In this document: in pieces, positions 1 through 7,382 of the stretch
How positions within the stretch are numbered: the first letter of the stretch is position 1
How the letters are laid out: every line of letters begins with the position of its first letter
Assembly (NCBI RefSeq): GCF_900163815.1
Contig: NZ_FUKO01000019.1
Span: forward strand, 434,001-498,000
Direction of reading: 5' to 3'
From: Microbacterium esteraromaticum
Lineage (GTDB): Bacteria > Actinomycetota > Actinomycetes > Actinomycetales > Microbacteriaceae
DNA length: 64,000 nucleotides
Notes under the pieces: model-generated
Databases searched by the model: none
The model's input: the letters and a program-made list of their open reading frames with translations, nothing else
Told to the model about the DNA's origin: nothing
Program-made: the position numbers and the translations under genes

Positions 1-726
1 ACGTACTTCGCTGCCGATGCTGCGTACTACCTCGACAAGGGCGACCGCGGCTTCCAGAACAAGATCTACCTGCTGGGTGCCGACCACCACGGCTACGTCA
101 ACCGGCTGAAGGCTGTCGCAGGGGCCGCGGGGGAGGACCCGGAGAAGAACATTCAGGTGCTCATCGGGCAGATGGTCTCGATCAACGGCGCCCGGCTATC
201 GAAGCGCGCGGGAAACATCATCGAGATGGACGACCTGCTCGACTGGCTCGGCACCGATGCGCTCCGCTACTCGCTCGAGCGTTCACCCGCTGACTCGCCG
301 CTCGATCTTGATCCCGAGCTGCTGCAGAAGCGCACCAACGACAATCCGGTCTTCTACGTGCAGTACGCCCACGCTCGCACGCACAACGTGGCCCGCAACG
401 CGGCTGATTCCGGTGTCGACCGCTCGGAGTTCGCCCCGGAGCTACTCACGCATGACGCTGAGGGCGCGCTGCTGGGCGCACTGCAGGAGTTCCCGCGCAT
501 CGTCGCATTCGCTGCCGAAGTACGCGAGCCGCACCGTGTCGCCCGCTATCTCGAAGAGCTCGCCGGCCTCTATCACCGTTGGTATGACAACTGCCGAATC
601 ATCCCGAGAGGCGACGATCCCATCGAGAGCGTGCACCGGACCCGACTGTGGCTGAACGACGCGACCGGTCAGGTGCTGCGCAACGGGCTGGAGCTGCTCG
701 GCGTCTCGGCGCCCAAGCGGATGTGA
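1..726 (+). CDS. argS: Arginyl-tRNA synthetase, C-terminal part (5' end outside window)
   Basis: Charges tRNA-Arg with arginine in the cytoplasm. The open frame runs in from the window edge, so 241 C-terminal residues are seen. They contain the end of the class I Rossmann core ([10 protein letters not shown]), the KMSKS-type loop in the form RLSKRAGN, and the all-helical DALR anticodon-binding domain ending in SAPKRM. The next gene starts one base after the stop, which suggests an operon. argS upstream of lysA is the usual actinobacterial order. The identification is secure; the N-terminal half cannot be assessed. Confidence 0.97.
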   Translation, partial: TYFAADAAYYLDKGDRGFQNKIYLLGADHHGYVNRLKAVAGAAGEDPEKNIQVLIGQMVSINGARLSKRAGNIIEMDDLLDWLGTDALRYSLERSPADSPLDLDPELLQKRTNDNPVFYVQYAHARTHNVARNAADSGVDRSEFAPELLTHDAEGALLGALQEFPRIVAFAAEVREPHRVARYLEELAGLYHRWYDNCRIIPRGDDPIESVHRTRLWLNDATGQVLRNGLELLGVSAPKRM

Positions 727-727
727 C

Positions 728-1501
728 ATGACCGCCGTCATCGAGGCTCCAACCCGCAGACCGCGAAAGCGCTGGCCGTGGATAGTGGCGATCGTCGTCG
801 TCGTGATCGCGGTGCTGCTCGTCGCTGCCGAGCTGGTAGCCCGCGCCGTGCTGCCGAGTACGGTGCGCTCGCTGGTGATCGAGCAGCTGGAGCTGCCGGC
901 AGATCAGCAGCTCGATGTGACCGCGTCCGGCATCCTGCTGCCGCAGCTCATCACCGGCACCCTCGATGAACTGCAGCTGTCTTCCGACGAGGTGACGATC
1001 GGCGGCATCACGGGGTCCGCGGATGTGGTCGCCACTGAAGTGCCCATTCACGGTGGCGCGTTGGGCTCGGCGGAAGGCACGATCACGATCGATCAGTCGC
1101 AGTTCGCATCTCTGCTGGATGCAGCTGATCTGCCCATCTCCGAGATCACCCTGCAGGAGCCGAACGTGGTCGCCCAGGGCGGCATCCCCCTGTTCGGGCA
1201 GGAGATTCCGCTGGGTCTCACCGTCACCCCCGGCGCGCAGGACGGCGATCTGCTGCTGACCCCGGTATCGGTGACGATCGGCGGCAAAGAGATCGACCTG
1301 CAGAACCTCGTCGGGCTTCTCGGCGATGCCGGCAGCGACCTCTCCGGACCGCAGCGGGTGTGCATCGCCGACCGGCTGCCCGCTGGCATCGCACTCACCG
1401 GCCTGCGGGTCGAAGGAGCGAAGATCGTCGCCGACATCAGCGCCGACGGTGACATCGCCGTCGACCCGAAGCTCCTCGAGAACGGCACCTGCTCGCGCTG
1501 A
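728..1501 (+). CDS. LmeA-like (DUF2993) membrane-anchored lipid-binding protein
   Basis: 257 residues. A short basic N-terminus (RRPRKRW) precedes one transmembrane helix at about residues 17-37. The rest is an extracytoplasmic domain with the alternating beta-strand pattern of DUF2993/LmeA proteins (repeated elements such as LSSDEVTIGGI and VVATEVPIHGG). LmeA of mycobacteria binds phospholipid and supports mannan elongation of lipoglycans; a role in envelope lipids or lipoglycans here is inference from family. The gene starts one base after the argS stop and is probably cotranscribed with it. It runs convergently into the small gene that follows. The family call is good; the exact substrate is unknown. 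Confidence 0.8.
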   Translation: MTAVIEAPTRRPRKRWPWIVAIVVVVIAVLLVAAELVARAVLPSTVRSLVIEQLELPADQQLDVTASGILLPQLITGTLDELQLSSDEVTIGGITGSADVVATEVPIHGGALGSAEGTITIDQSQFASLLDAADLPISEITLQEPNVVAQGGIPLFGQEIPLGLTVTPGAQDGDLLLTPVSVTIGGKEIDLQNLVGLLGDAGSDLSGPQRVCIADRLPAGIALTGLRVEGAKIVADISADGDIAVDPKLLENGTCSR

Positions 1502-1509
1502 CCCCGCTC

Positions 1510-1728
1510 TCAATCGAGCGAGCGCAGGTACCGTCGACGAACGATCTGCTGCACGATGCGCAGCAACGGGTACACCGCTCGCCAGGGCTGCTGCGGCGCG
1601 GCGCGCGTCAGAGACCGCACGGTGAGACGTACTTCGTCACCGTGCCGGTGCACGACGACCGCCGTCTTCTCCGCGAGGCGATAGCCATGACCATTCCACG
1701 CCCATTCACGAAGCTCAGGGGTGGTCAC
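1510..1728 (-). CDS. Small DUF1990-like protein (possibly a truncated domain)
   Basis: 72 residues from a GTG start with GAAGGG about six bases upstream; an ATG at 1749 in the same frame has no comparable ribosome binding site. The pattern GDEVRLTVRSLTR followed by a basic end with RRRYLRSL resembles the C-terminal end of DUF1990 proteins, which are normally about 170 residues. The N-terminal part of such a domain is not present upstream, because the lipoprotein gene occupies that space. It is either a genuinely short family member or a remnant. It lies 59 bases downstream of the lipoprotein gene and could be its last operon partner. Function unknown. Confidence 0.5.
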   Translation of the reverse strand: MTTPELREWAWNGHGYRLAEKTAVVVHRHGDEVRLTVRSLTRAAPQQPWRAVYPLLRIVQQIVRRRYLRSLD

Positions 1729-1787
1729 ACGTGACCCTTCGCACTCCATCCACGAGCTGGTTCGCGAAGCAGAAGAATGGCACGCTC

Positions 1788-2261
1788 TCAGCCCTTGGAG
1801 AGGAGGTCGACGACATCCTGCGGGTTTTCGTCCGGCGAGAGCGCGATGGTGATCTCGTCGCCACCCAGGGCTTCTTTGACCTCGATGGCGCCGCGTATGT
1901 CATCGCCGATCTTGAGAAGCAGGCGTGCATCAGCACCGGCTCGAGCTGCGCGGTCCGTGACCGTGCTGAGCACCGCGGCGCCCTCGGACGTGAACGTGAT
2001 CTCGACGGCATTGTCCTGCTGACCGCTGACAACGGCTTCTTCCACCGTCGCCTTGTCGAAGCTGGCTGGGTGCAGGACATACTGGCCGTCGACGTCAATG
2101 CACTGCGGGTCGGATCCCTCGACGCACGTCTCGGACACTGCCATTTCGATGGTGCCTCCGCCACCCGCTGCGCTTTCTTCTGGGCCCGCCGTGGCGGCAC
2201 ACCCGCCGAGCGACAACGAGACCAAGGCGACCAGAGCGATGTGGCGTGCGCGAAAAGTCAT
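1788..2261 (-). CDS. Lipoprotein with a SecD P1-head-like domain
   Basis: 157 residues. The start at 2261 has a strong ribosome binding site (GGAG five bases upstream). Residues 1-20 form a lipoprotein signal ending in the lipobox LGGC, with Cys21 as the lipidated residue. After a Gly-rich linker, residues about 85-157 (TSEGAAVLSTVTDRAARAG, then LLLKIGDDIRG, then ITIALS) match the pattern of the periplasmic P1 head of SecD/SecDF: T.eGa, a helix, a lai.lDg strand, then an ISG-type strand. The SecDF resemblance is my pattern reading, not a search result. It is 13 bases downstream of the YihY gene on the same strand, so it is probably cotranscribed. Function unknown. Confidence 0.75.
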   Translation of the reverse strand: MTFRARHIALVALVSLSLGGCAATAGPEESAAGGGGTIEMAVSETCVEGSDPQCIDVDGQYVLHPASFDKATVEEAVVSGQQDNAVEITFTSEGAAVLSTVTDRAARAGADARLLLKIGDDIRGAIEVKEALGGDEITIALSPDENPQDVVDLLSKG

Positions 2262-2274
2262 ACGTCTCCTCAGT

Positions 2275-3324
2275 TCAGTGGGGTTTCTTCTGCTCGACGG
2301 CCACGGCCTCCTGAGCGTCGCGGAGGGAGGCTGTCGCTGTGCGCACGTCCTTCTCCGCGAGCTGCATGTTCGCCTGCGCCAGCGTCTCCGCGCGGTACTG
2401 GGCGGCAACCCGGTCATGCTCCTGTTCCACCGAGACGGCGATGAAGGAACTCGACAGCAGAATGACCTGCGTCGACAGGTTGAGCCAGATCAGCAGCGCC
2501 AGCAGCGATGCGAACGACGCGAGCAGCGGGTTGGAAGAGGCGCCTCCCACGAACAACCCCGACAGCTCCTGCAGCACCAGCAGGGCGACGGCACCGAGGG
2601 CAGCTCCGCTCCAGAGCGACTTCGCCGACGCGCGGATGCCGGACAGCATTCGGAAGGCCGCCGCGACCAAGACCGCGTTCAACAGCAGGACCACGACGAG
2701 AGAGACAACGCGAACAGCCCAGAAGGCGCCCGCAGAGTCGTCTGACAGCCCCACCGCATCCGTGACCCACTGCACGGCGAGCCGGCTTGCGAAAGTGAGA
2801 CCAGCGGCAGCGAGGAAGGTGACCCCGATGATCAACGCCAGCGTCAGATTGCGAAGGATCACCTTGTACCAGGCGACATCGGCGCTCACGGTTCCGGTGA
2901 TCGTGCGCATCCCTGTGCGCAGCGAGCCGATCGCGCCGAGCGCGGCGAAGATCAGCCCGACCAGCGAGATGGCACCGGCGATCGACAGGCCGGCGGGAGC
3001 CCCGATGCTGTCCAGATCGATGATTCCGTCACCATCCGAAGTCGCGATCAATCCGGGAACCGCCGAGTCGACTGCTGACACCACGGCATCCCACGCGGCA
3101 CTGTTTCCCGCAAGCCACAATGCGGCGATCGAGAATCCGAGCAGCACGCCTGCGAACACGCTGAACAATGCGCGGTATGTCACCGCATCCGCGAGCACAG
3201 GTCCGCGTCGGGCCGAGTAGACCAGCGCCGCACGCACCAGACGCCATTTCAGCAGCCGCCGTATCACGGCCGCGATGGCTCGTGCCGGGAAACCGGGCCG
3301 CGCAGAATCCGAAGTGTCTTCCAT
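2275..3324 (-). CDS. YihY/BrkB family inner membrane protein
   Basis: 349 residues with about six hydrophobic helices and a cytoplasmic, charged C-terminal tail (QEHDRVAAQYRAETLAQ onward). The sequence around VTYRALFSVFAGVL fits the first membrane segment of YihY/BrkB proteins, a widespread family without a firmly established activity; older claims that it is RNase BN are wrong. The start is the ATG at 3324. A TACGGT hexamer seven bases before it suggests a leaderless transcript, and no Shine-Dalgarno sequence is visible. It is first in a reverse operon with the lipoprotein gene and is transcribed divergently from lysA. Confidence 0.88.
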   Translation of the reverse strand: MEDTSDSARPGFPARAIAAVIRRLLKWRLVRAALVYSARRGPVLADAVTYRALFSVFAGVLLGFSIAALWLAGNSAAWDAVVSAVDSAVPGLIATSDGDGIIDLDSIGAPAGLSIAGAISLVGLIFAALGAIGSLRTGMRTITGTVSADVAWYKVILRNLTLALIIGVTFLAAAGLTFASRLAVQWVTDAVGLSDDSAGAFWAVRVVSLVVVLLLNAVLVAAAFRMLSGIRASAKSLWSGAALGAVALLVLQELSGLFVGGASSNPLLASFASLLALLIWLNLSTQVILLSSSFIAVSVEQEHDRVAAQYRAETLAQANMQLAEKDVRTATASLRDAQEAVAVEQKKPH

Positions 3325-3331
3325 CTCGTTC

Positions 3332-3337
3332 ACCGTA
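3332..3337 (-). promoter_or_regulatory. -10 element for the YihY gene
   Basis: On the minus strand TACGGT ends seven bases before the ATG at 3324. This places the transcription start at or next to the start codon. No ribosome binding site is visible. Confidence 0.5.
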
Positions 3338-3380
3338 GTCGCCCGATGAGATATTGACGGGGCGCGTCGCGGCGGTGCCT

Positions 3381-3386
3381 TAGAAT
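3381..3386 (+). promoter_or_regulatory. Candidate -10 element for lysA
   Basis: TAGAAT lies 60 bases before the lysA GTG and would give a leader of about 54 bases. A TTGACG at 3354-3359 is 21 bases upstream, too far for a standard -35, so the promoter assignment is tentative. Confidence 0.4.
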
Positions 3387-3446
3387 CGTGGGCAACCTCG
3401 ACGTGCGGCGTTTCCACCCGAGGACCCGTTCCAAGATTGGTGCTCT

Positions 3447-4838
3447 GTGCAATCCGCTGTCTCCTCTCCTGCGCCAGAATGGCTGGTCGCACCCGACGAC
3501 GTCAATGATCTGGTGCCGGCTGTCTGGCCGGCGTCGATCGAGCGGGGCGCCGACGGAGAGATGATCATCGGCGGTGTCTCTGCAGATGAGCTGGTGCGCG
3601 CTTACGGCACCCCGGTGCAGGTCATCGACGAGGGCGAAGTGCGTCGCCGTGCGAGCACGCTGCGACGTGCCTTCGAATCGGCTGCTGCGGGGCAGGGCAC
3701 GACTGCCCGCATCTACTACGCGGGCAAGGCGCTGCTGAATACTTCGATCGTCCGCTGGGTGACCAGTGAAGGGTTGAACGTCGACGTCTGCACGGGCGGC
3801 GAGCTCGAGGTCGCGCTCGCGGCCGGGGCGGATGCTGCGCAGCTGGGCTTCCACGGCAACAACAAGTCGGTGCTCGAGCTGGAGCGGGCCGTCGAGGCGG
3901 GCGTCGGCACCATCGTGATCGACAGTCTTATCGAGATCGAGCGCCTCGCCGCCATCATCGCCCGCACCGATGGTGACCAGCGCGTCATGCTGCGCGTCAA
4001 CAGCGGCGTGCACGCCGAGACCCATGACTTCCTCGCCACTGCGCACGACGACCAGAAGTTCGGCTTCGCGTTGGGCGATGCCGCCGCAGCCGTCGCTCGA
4101 ATCCGGGAGATCCCCGGCCTCGTGTTCGTAGGACTGCACTGCCACATCGGTTCGCAGATCTTCGGCGTGGCCGGCTTCCGCGAGTCCGCCTCGCGCGTGC
4201 TCGATCTGCACCAGGAGCTTCTCTCCGGCGGCGATGTTCCGCAGCTCAACCTCGGCGGTGGGTTCGGGATCGCTTACACGCGTGCAGATGATCCGACTCC
4301 CATTGCTGAGCTCGCTGAGGGGATCGTCTCGGCGGTCGCCGAGGGGTGCGCAGCCCGTGGCATCCATATTCCGGCACTGTCGTTCGAGCCCGGGCGCGCG
4401 ATCGTCGGCAACGCCGGCGTGACACTGTACGAGGTCGGCACGATCAAGGACGTCACCCTCGAGGCGGGCAGTCGACGCTACGTGAGTGTCGACGGCGGCA
4501 TGAGCGACAACGCTCGCCCGGCACTCTACGGCGCGCAGTACTCGGCGCGGCTCGCGTCGCGCGAGGGCTCGCCTGATCCGGTGCTGGTGCGCGTAGTCGG
4601 CAAGCACTGCGAGTCCGGAGACATCGTCGTCGACCACGAGTACCTGCCTGGCGATACCGCACCAGGCGATCTGCTCGCTGTGCCCGCGACCGGCGCATAC
4701 TGCGCGCCGCTGTCGAGCAACTACAACCACGTGCCGCGGCCGCCCATCGTCGCCGTGCGCGATGGTGCTTCGCGCGTGATCGTGCGGGGCGAGAGCATGA
4801 CCGACCTGCTGGCCCGTGATGCGGGCATCGAGCTGTGA
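3447..4838 (+). CDS. lysA: Diaminopimelate decarboxylase
   Basis: 463 residues. A PLP-dependent, fold-III enzyme that decarboxylates meso-diaminopimelate to L-lysine, the last step of lysine synthesis. The PLP lysine is Lys94 in YYAGKALL. HIGSQIF and the glycine-rich GGGFGI loop follow, then the EPGR and CESGD motifs of the C-terminal barrel. The start is a GTG; it has no strong Shine-Dalgarno sequence, so the first few residues are uncertain. It is the first gene of the lysA-hom-thrB amino acid group. The threonine and homoserine genes follow in the same direction after a 72-base gap. Confidence 0.96.
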   Translation: MQSAVSSPAPEWLVAPDDVNDLVPAVWPASIERGADGEMIIGGVSADELVRAYGTPVQVIDEGEVRRRASTLRRAFESAAAGQGTTARIYYAGKALLNTSIVRWVTSEGLNVDVCTGGELEVALAAGADAAQLGFHGNNKSVLELERAVEAGVGTIVIDSLIEIERLAAIIARTDGDQRVMLRVNSGVHAETHDFLATAHDDQKFGFALGDAAAAVARIREIPGLVFVGLHCHIGSQIFGVAGFRESASRVLDLHQELLSGGDVPQLNLGGGFGIAYTRADDPTPIAELAEGIVSAVAEGCAARGIHIPALSFEPGRAIVGNAGVTLYEVGTIKDVTLEAGSRRYVSVDGGMSDNARPALYGAQYSARLASREGSPDPVLVRVVGKHCESGDIVVDHEYLPGDTAPGDLLAVPATGAYCAPLSSNYNHVPRPPIVAVRDGASRVIVRGESMTDLLARDAGIEL

Positions 4839-4910
4839 GATCACCTGGAGAGAGTGAGCGGATGCGCGCGCTCTCCGAAAGTTACGACACCGACGTGCTG
4901 AGGAGCGCAG

Positions 4911-6224
4911 ATGACTGACTACCGCCGACTTCGTGTGGCGCTGCTGGGTGCTGGGGCCGTGGGCTCGCAGGTGGCATCGCTGCTGCTGCGTCACGGCGAT
5001 GAGCTGGCAGACCGCGCCGGAGCCCGACTGGAGCTCGCTGGCATCGCTGTCCGCGACGTGGACGCGCCGCGCGACGTCGATCTGCCGCGCGATCTGTTCA
5101 CGACCGATGCCGAGACGCTGATCACCGGTGCCGACATCGTCATCGAGCTGATGGGCGGCATCGAGCCCGCCAGGTCGCACATTCTGCTCGGGCTCGGCTC
5201 CGGCTCTGACGTCGTCACCGCCAACAAGGCGCTGCTGGCCACCCATGGTCCGGAGGTGTTCGAAGCAGCCGATCGCGTCGGCGCCTCGGTGTATTACGAG
5301 GCGGCCGCCGCTGGTGCGATTCCGATCATCCGTCCGCTGCGCGATTCGCTCGCCGGCGACCGGGTCGTGCGCATCATGGGCATCGTGAACGGCACCACGA
5401 ACTACATTCTCGACCGGATGGACATCGAGGGCGCCGACTTCGCAGAGGTGCTGGCTGACGCGCAGGCGCTGGGCTATGCGGAATCGGACCCCACGGCCGA
5501 CGTCGAAGGTCACGACGCCGCGCAGAAGGCGGCGATCCTCGCCAGCCTCGCCTTCCACACCGCCGTGCCGCTGGATGCCGTGCACTGCGAAGGAATTTCC
5601 GCCATCACATCGTCGATGATCGAAGAGGCGCGCGCTGCCGGATTCGTCATCAAGCTGCTCGCCGTGTGCGAGCGGCTCACCGGCGGCGACACGGAGAAGA
5701 TCTCCGTGCGCGTGTATCCGGCACTCGTCCCGCGCTCGCATCCGCTGGCCTCGGTGCACGGCGCGAACAACGCCGTCTTCGTCGAGGCGGAGGCTGCCGG
5801 CTCGCTGATGTTCTACGGTGCCGGTGCCGGTGGCGTGCAGACGGCATCCGCTGTTCTCGGTGACGTCGTCTCGGCGGCGCGTCGCCACATCGCCGGCGGC
5901 GTCGGGGTGGGGGAATCCACCAGGGGCAACCTTCCGGTTGCACGCATCGGTGACGTCGTCACCCGCTACCAGATCACGCTCGAAGTCGCCGATGAAGCCG
6001 GAGTTCTCGCCGCGATCGCCGGACTGCTCAGCGAAGGCGGCGTCTCGGTGGCGACGCTCGTGCAGACCGCTGTTCCGTCCGAAGAGGGCGAGGAGGAGAC
6101 AGCGCGCCTCATCATCGGAACGCACCGTGCGACCGAGAGTGCGCTCAGCGCTGCCGTCGAACGCCTCGCAGCCAGCGACGTGGTCGAACGCGTCGTGTCG
6201 GTGCTCCGCGTCGAGGGGGAGTGA
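4911..6224 (+). CDS. hom: Homoserine dehydrogenase
   Basis: 437 residues. Reduces aspartate semialdehyde to homoserine with NAD(P)H, the branch point toward threonine and methionine. The N-terminal Rossmann motif is LLGAGAVGSQVASLLL. The catalytic domain contains VTANKALLATHG and GIVNGTTNYIL. A C-terminal ACT domain begins around residue 350 (ITLEVADEAGVLAAIAGLL), so feedback control by threonine is expected. GAGGAGCGCAG precedes the ATG. The stop overlaps the thrB start by four bases (GTGA), which indicates translational coupling. This is the short, monofunctional form without an aspartokinase domain. Confidence 0.97.
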   Translation: MTDYRRLRVALLGAGAVGSQVASLLLRHGDELADRAGARLELAGIAVRDVDAPRDVDLPRDLFTTDAETLITGADIVIELMGGIEPARSHILLGLGSGSDVVTANKALLATHGPEVFEAADRVGASVYYEAAAAGAIPIIRPLRDSLAGDRVVRIMGIVNGTTNYILDRMDIEGADFAEVLADAQALGYAESDPTADVEGHDAAQKAAILASLAFHTAVPLDAVHCEGISAITSSMIEEARAAGFVIKLLAVCERLTGGDTEKISVRVYPALVPRSHPLASVHGANNAVFVEAEAAGSLMFYGAGAGGVQTASAVLGDVVSAARRHIAGGVGVGESTRGNLPVARIGDVVTRYQITLEVADEAGVLAAIAGLLSEGGVSVATLVQTAVPSEEGEEETARLIIGTHRATESALSAAVERLAASDVVERVVSVLRVEGE

Positions 6225-7216
6225 CCGTGGGCGTCACCGTCGTTCCTGGCGACATGGAATCGGTCGTCACGGCCGCACCGGCCACCGAGGGGGCGGTGCG
6301 TACGGTCACTGTGACGGTGCCGGCGACGAGCGCGAACCTGGGACCCGGGTTCGACACTCTCGGACTCGCGCTGAGCCTTTACGACACGCTGACAGTATCG
6401 TCGTTCGCCGATGATCGACTCGACATCGACGTCGCCGGCAATGGTTCCGATGCGATCCCGCTCGACGCCAGCAATCTCGTGGTGCGCTCGATCGCGCATG
6501 TGTTCGCTGACGTCGACCGAACCATGCCGGGTCTGCATATCTTCGCCGAGAACGGCGTGCCGCACGGGCGCGGGCTCGGGTCTTCCGGCGCAGCCGTGAC
6601 CGCGGGCGTTCTCATCGCCAAGGGCCTGCTGGCGGGCGATGTCGACCTCGACGACGAGGCGCTGCTGCGGCTGGCCACCGAGCTCGAGGGTCACCCCGAC
6701 AACGTCGCACCCGCACTGTTCGGCGGGCTGACGATCGCGTGGACCGGGGAGCGCGGGCCGCAGCACAAGAAGCTGCTGGTGCATCGCGGTGTCGCACCGC
6801 TCGTGTTCGTACCGGGGTTCACGATGTCGACCTCGCTCGCACGTTCGCTGCAGCCGCCGCAGGTGCCTCGCGAAGACGCCGTCTTCAACGTCTCCCGCTC
6901 GGCGCTGCTGGTGGCGGCTCTCACGCAGAGCCCGGAGCTGCTGCTGGATGCCACCGCCGATCGCCTGCACCAGGACTACCGCGGCGCTGCCATGCCCGAG
7001 ACGCTCCGCCTCGTGCAGGCGCTGCGCGCGGAAGGCTTCGCAGCGGTCGTCTCAGGGGCAGGACCGAGCGTGCTCGTCCTCGCGGACGGCCCGGGTGCGA
7101 GACAGCGCGCGGTCGAAATAGCGGATGCTGTCGCCGACACCCCCTGGGATGCGCATATGCTCGCCGTCGATGTGCGGGGTGGTACAGTTAGGGATCGAGC
7201 GGAGGGCTCCACGTAA
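6221..7216 (+). CDS. thrB: Homoserine kinase
   Basis: 331 residues. A GHMP-family kinase that phosphorylates homoserine with ATP on the way to threonine. The ATP-binding motif PHGRGLGSSGAAVTAG lies near residue 107, and the N-terminal VPATSANLGPGFDTLGLAL is typical of ThrB. The GTG at 6221 overlaps the hom stop. Later in-frame starts (GTG 6227, ATG 6254) are possible because the conserved domain starts only at about residue 28. In many actinobacteria thrC lies between hom and thrB; here it is absent, so threonine synthase must be elsewhere. Confidence 0.96.
   Translation: MTVGVTVVPGDMESVVTAAPATEGAVRTVTVTVPATSANLGPGFDTLGLALSLYDTLTVSSFADDRLDIDVAGNGSDAIPLDASNLVVRSIAHVFADVDRTMPGLHIFAENGVPHGRGLGSSGAAVTAGVLIAKGLLAGDVDLDDEALLRLATELEGHPDNVAPALFGGLTIAWTGERGPQHKKLLVHRGVAPLVFVPGFTMSTSLARSLQPPQVPREDAVFNVSRSALLVAALTQSPELLLDATADRLHQDYRGAAMPETLRLVQALRAEGFAAVVSGAGPSVLVLADGPGARQRAVEIADAVADTPWDAHMLAVDVRGGTVRDRAEGST
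7183..7188 (+). promoter_or_regulatory. Candidate -10 element for rho, inside the end of thrB
   Basis: TACAGT lies within the last codons of thrB, about 195 bases before rho. It would produce a long rho leader (about 7195-7382). No clear -35 is seen. Confidence 0.3.
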
Positions 7217-7315
7217 CTACGTGAATCTGGCCCCATCGCACTTCTGCGAAATCCCCACGCGATCCCCAGAACCACCGAGGTCCTGGCTGGCAGGCGCTCT
7301 GCGTCGGCGCGTGTG

Positions 7316-7372
7316 ATGCGCGCAGCTTCTGCTGTGTGCATATCCGGATTGCTCATTTCCCACGACATATAA
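7316..7372 (+). other. Possible 18-codon upstream ORF in the rho leader
   Basis: ATG to TAA reading MRAASAVCISGLLISHDI, ending ten bases before the rho GTG. No ribosome binding site is visible, so translation is uncertain. It is noted because it fills the space directly before the rho Shine-Dalgarno sequence. Confidence 0.25.
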
Positions 7373-7382
7373 GGGAGTACTC

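Noticed and set aside
3354..3386. TTGACG...TAGAAT as a full lysA promoter
   Set aside because: The spacer is 21 bases, too long for a normal sigma-70-type promoter; only the -10 is kept as a tentative call.
3330..6125. A 931-residue open frame on the minus strand over lysA and hom
   Set aside because: It lies opposite two certain enzymes, is rich in His, Arg, Asp and Gly as expected from the complement of GC-rich genes, and has no domain pattern.
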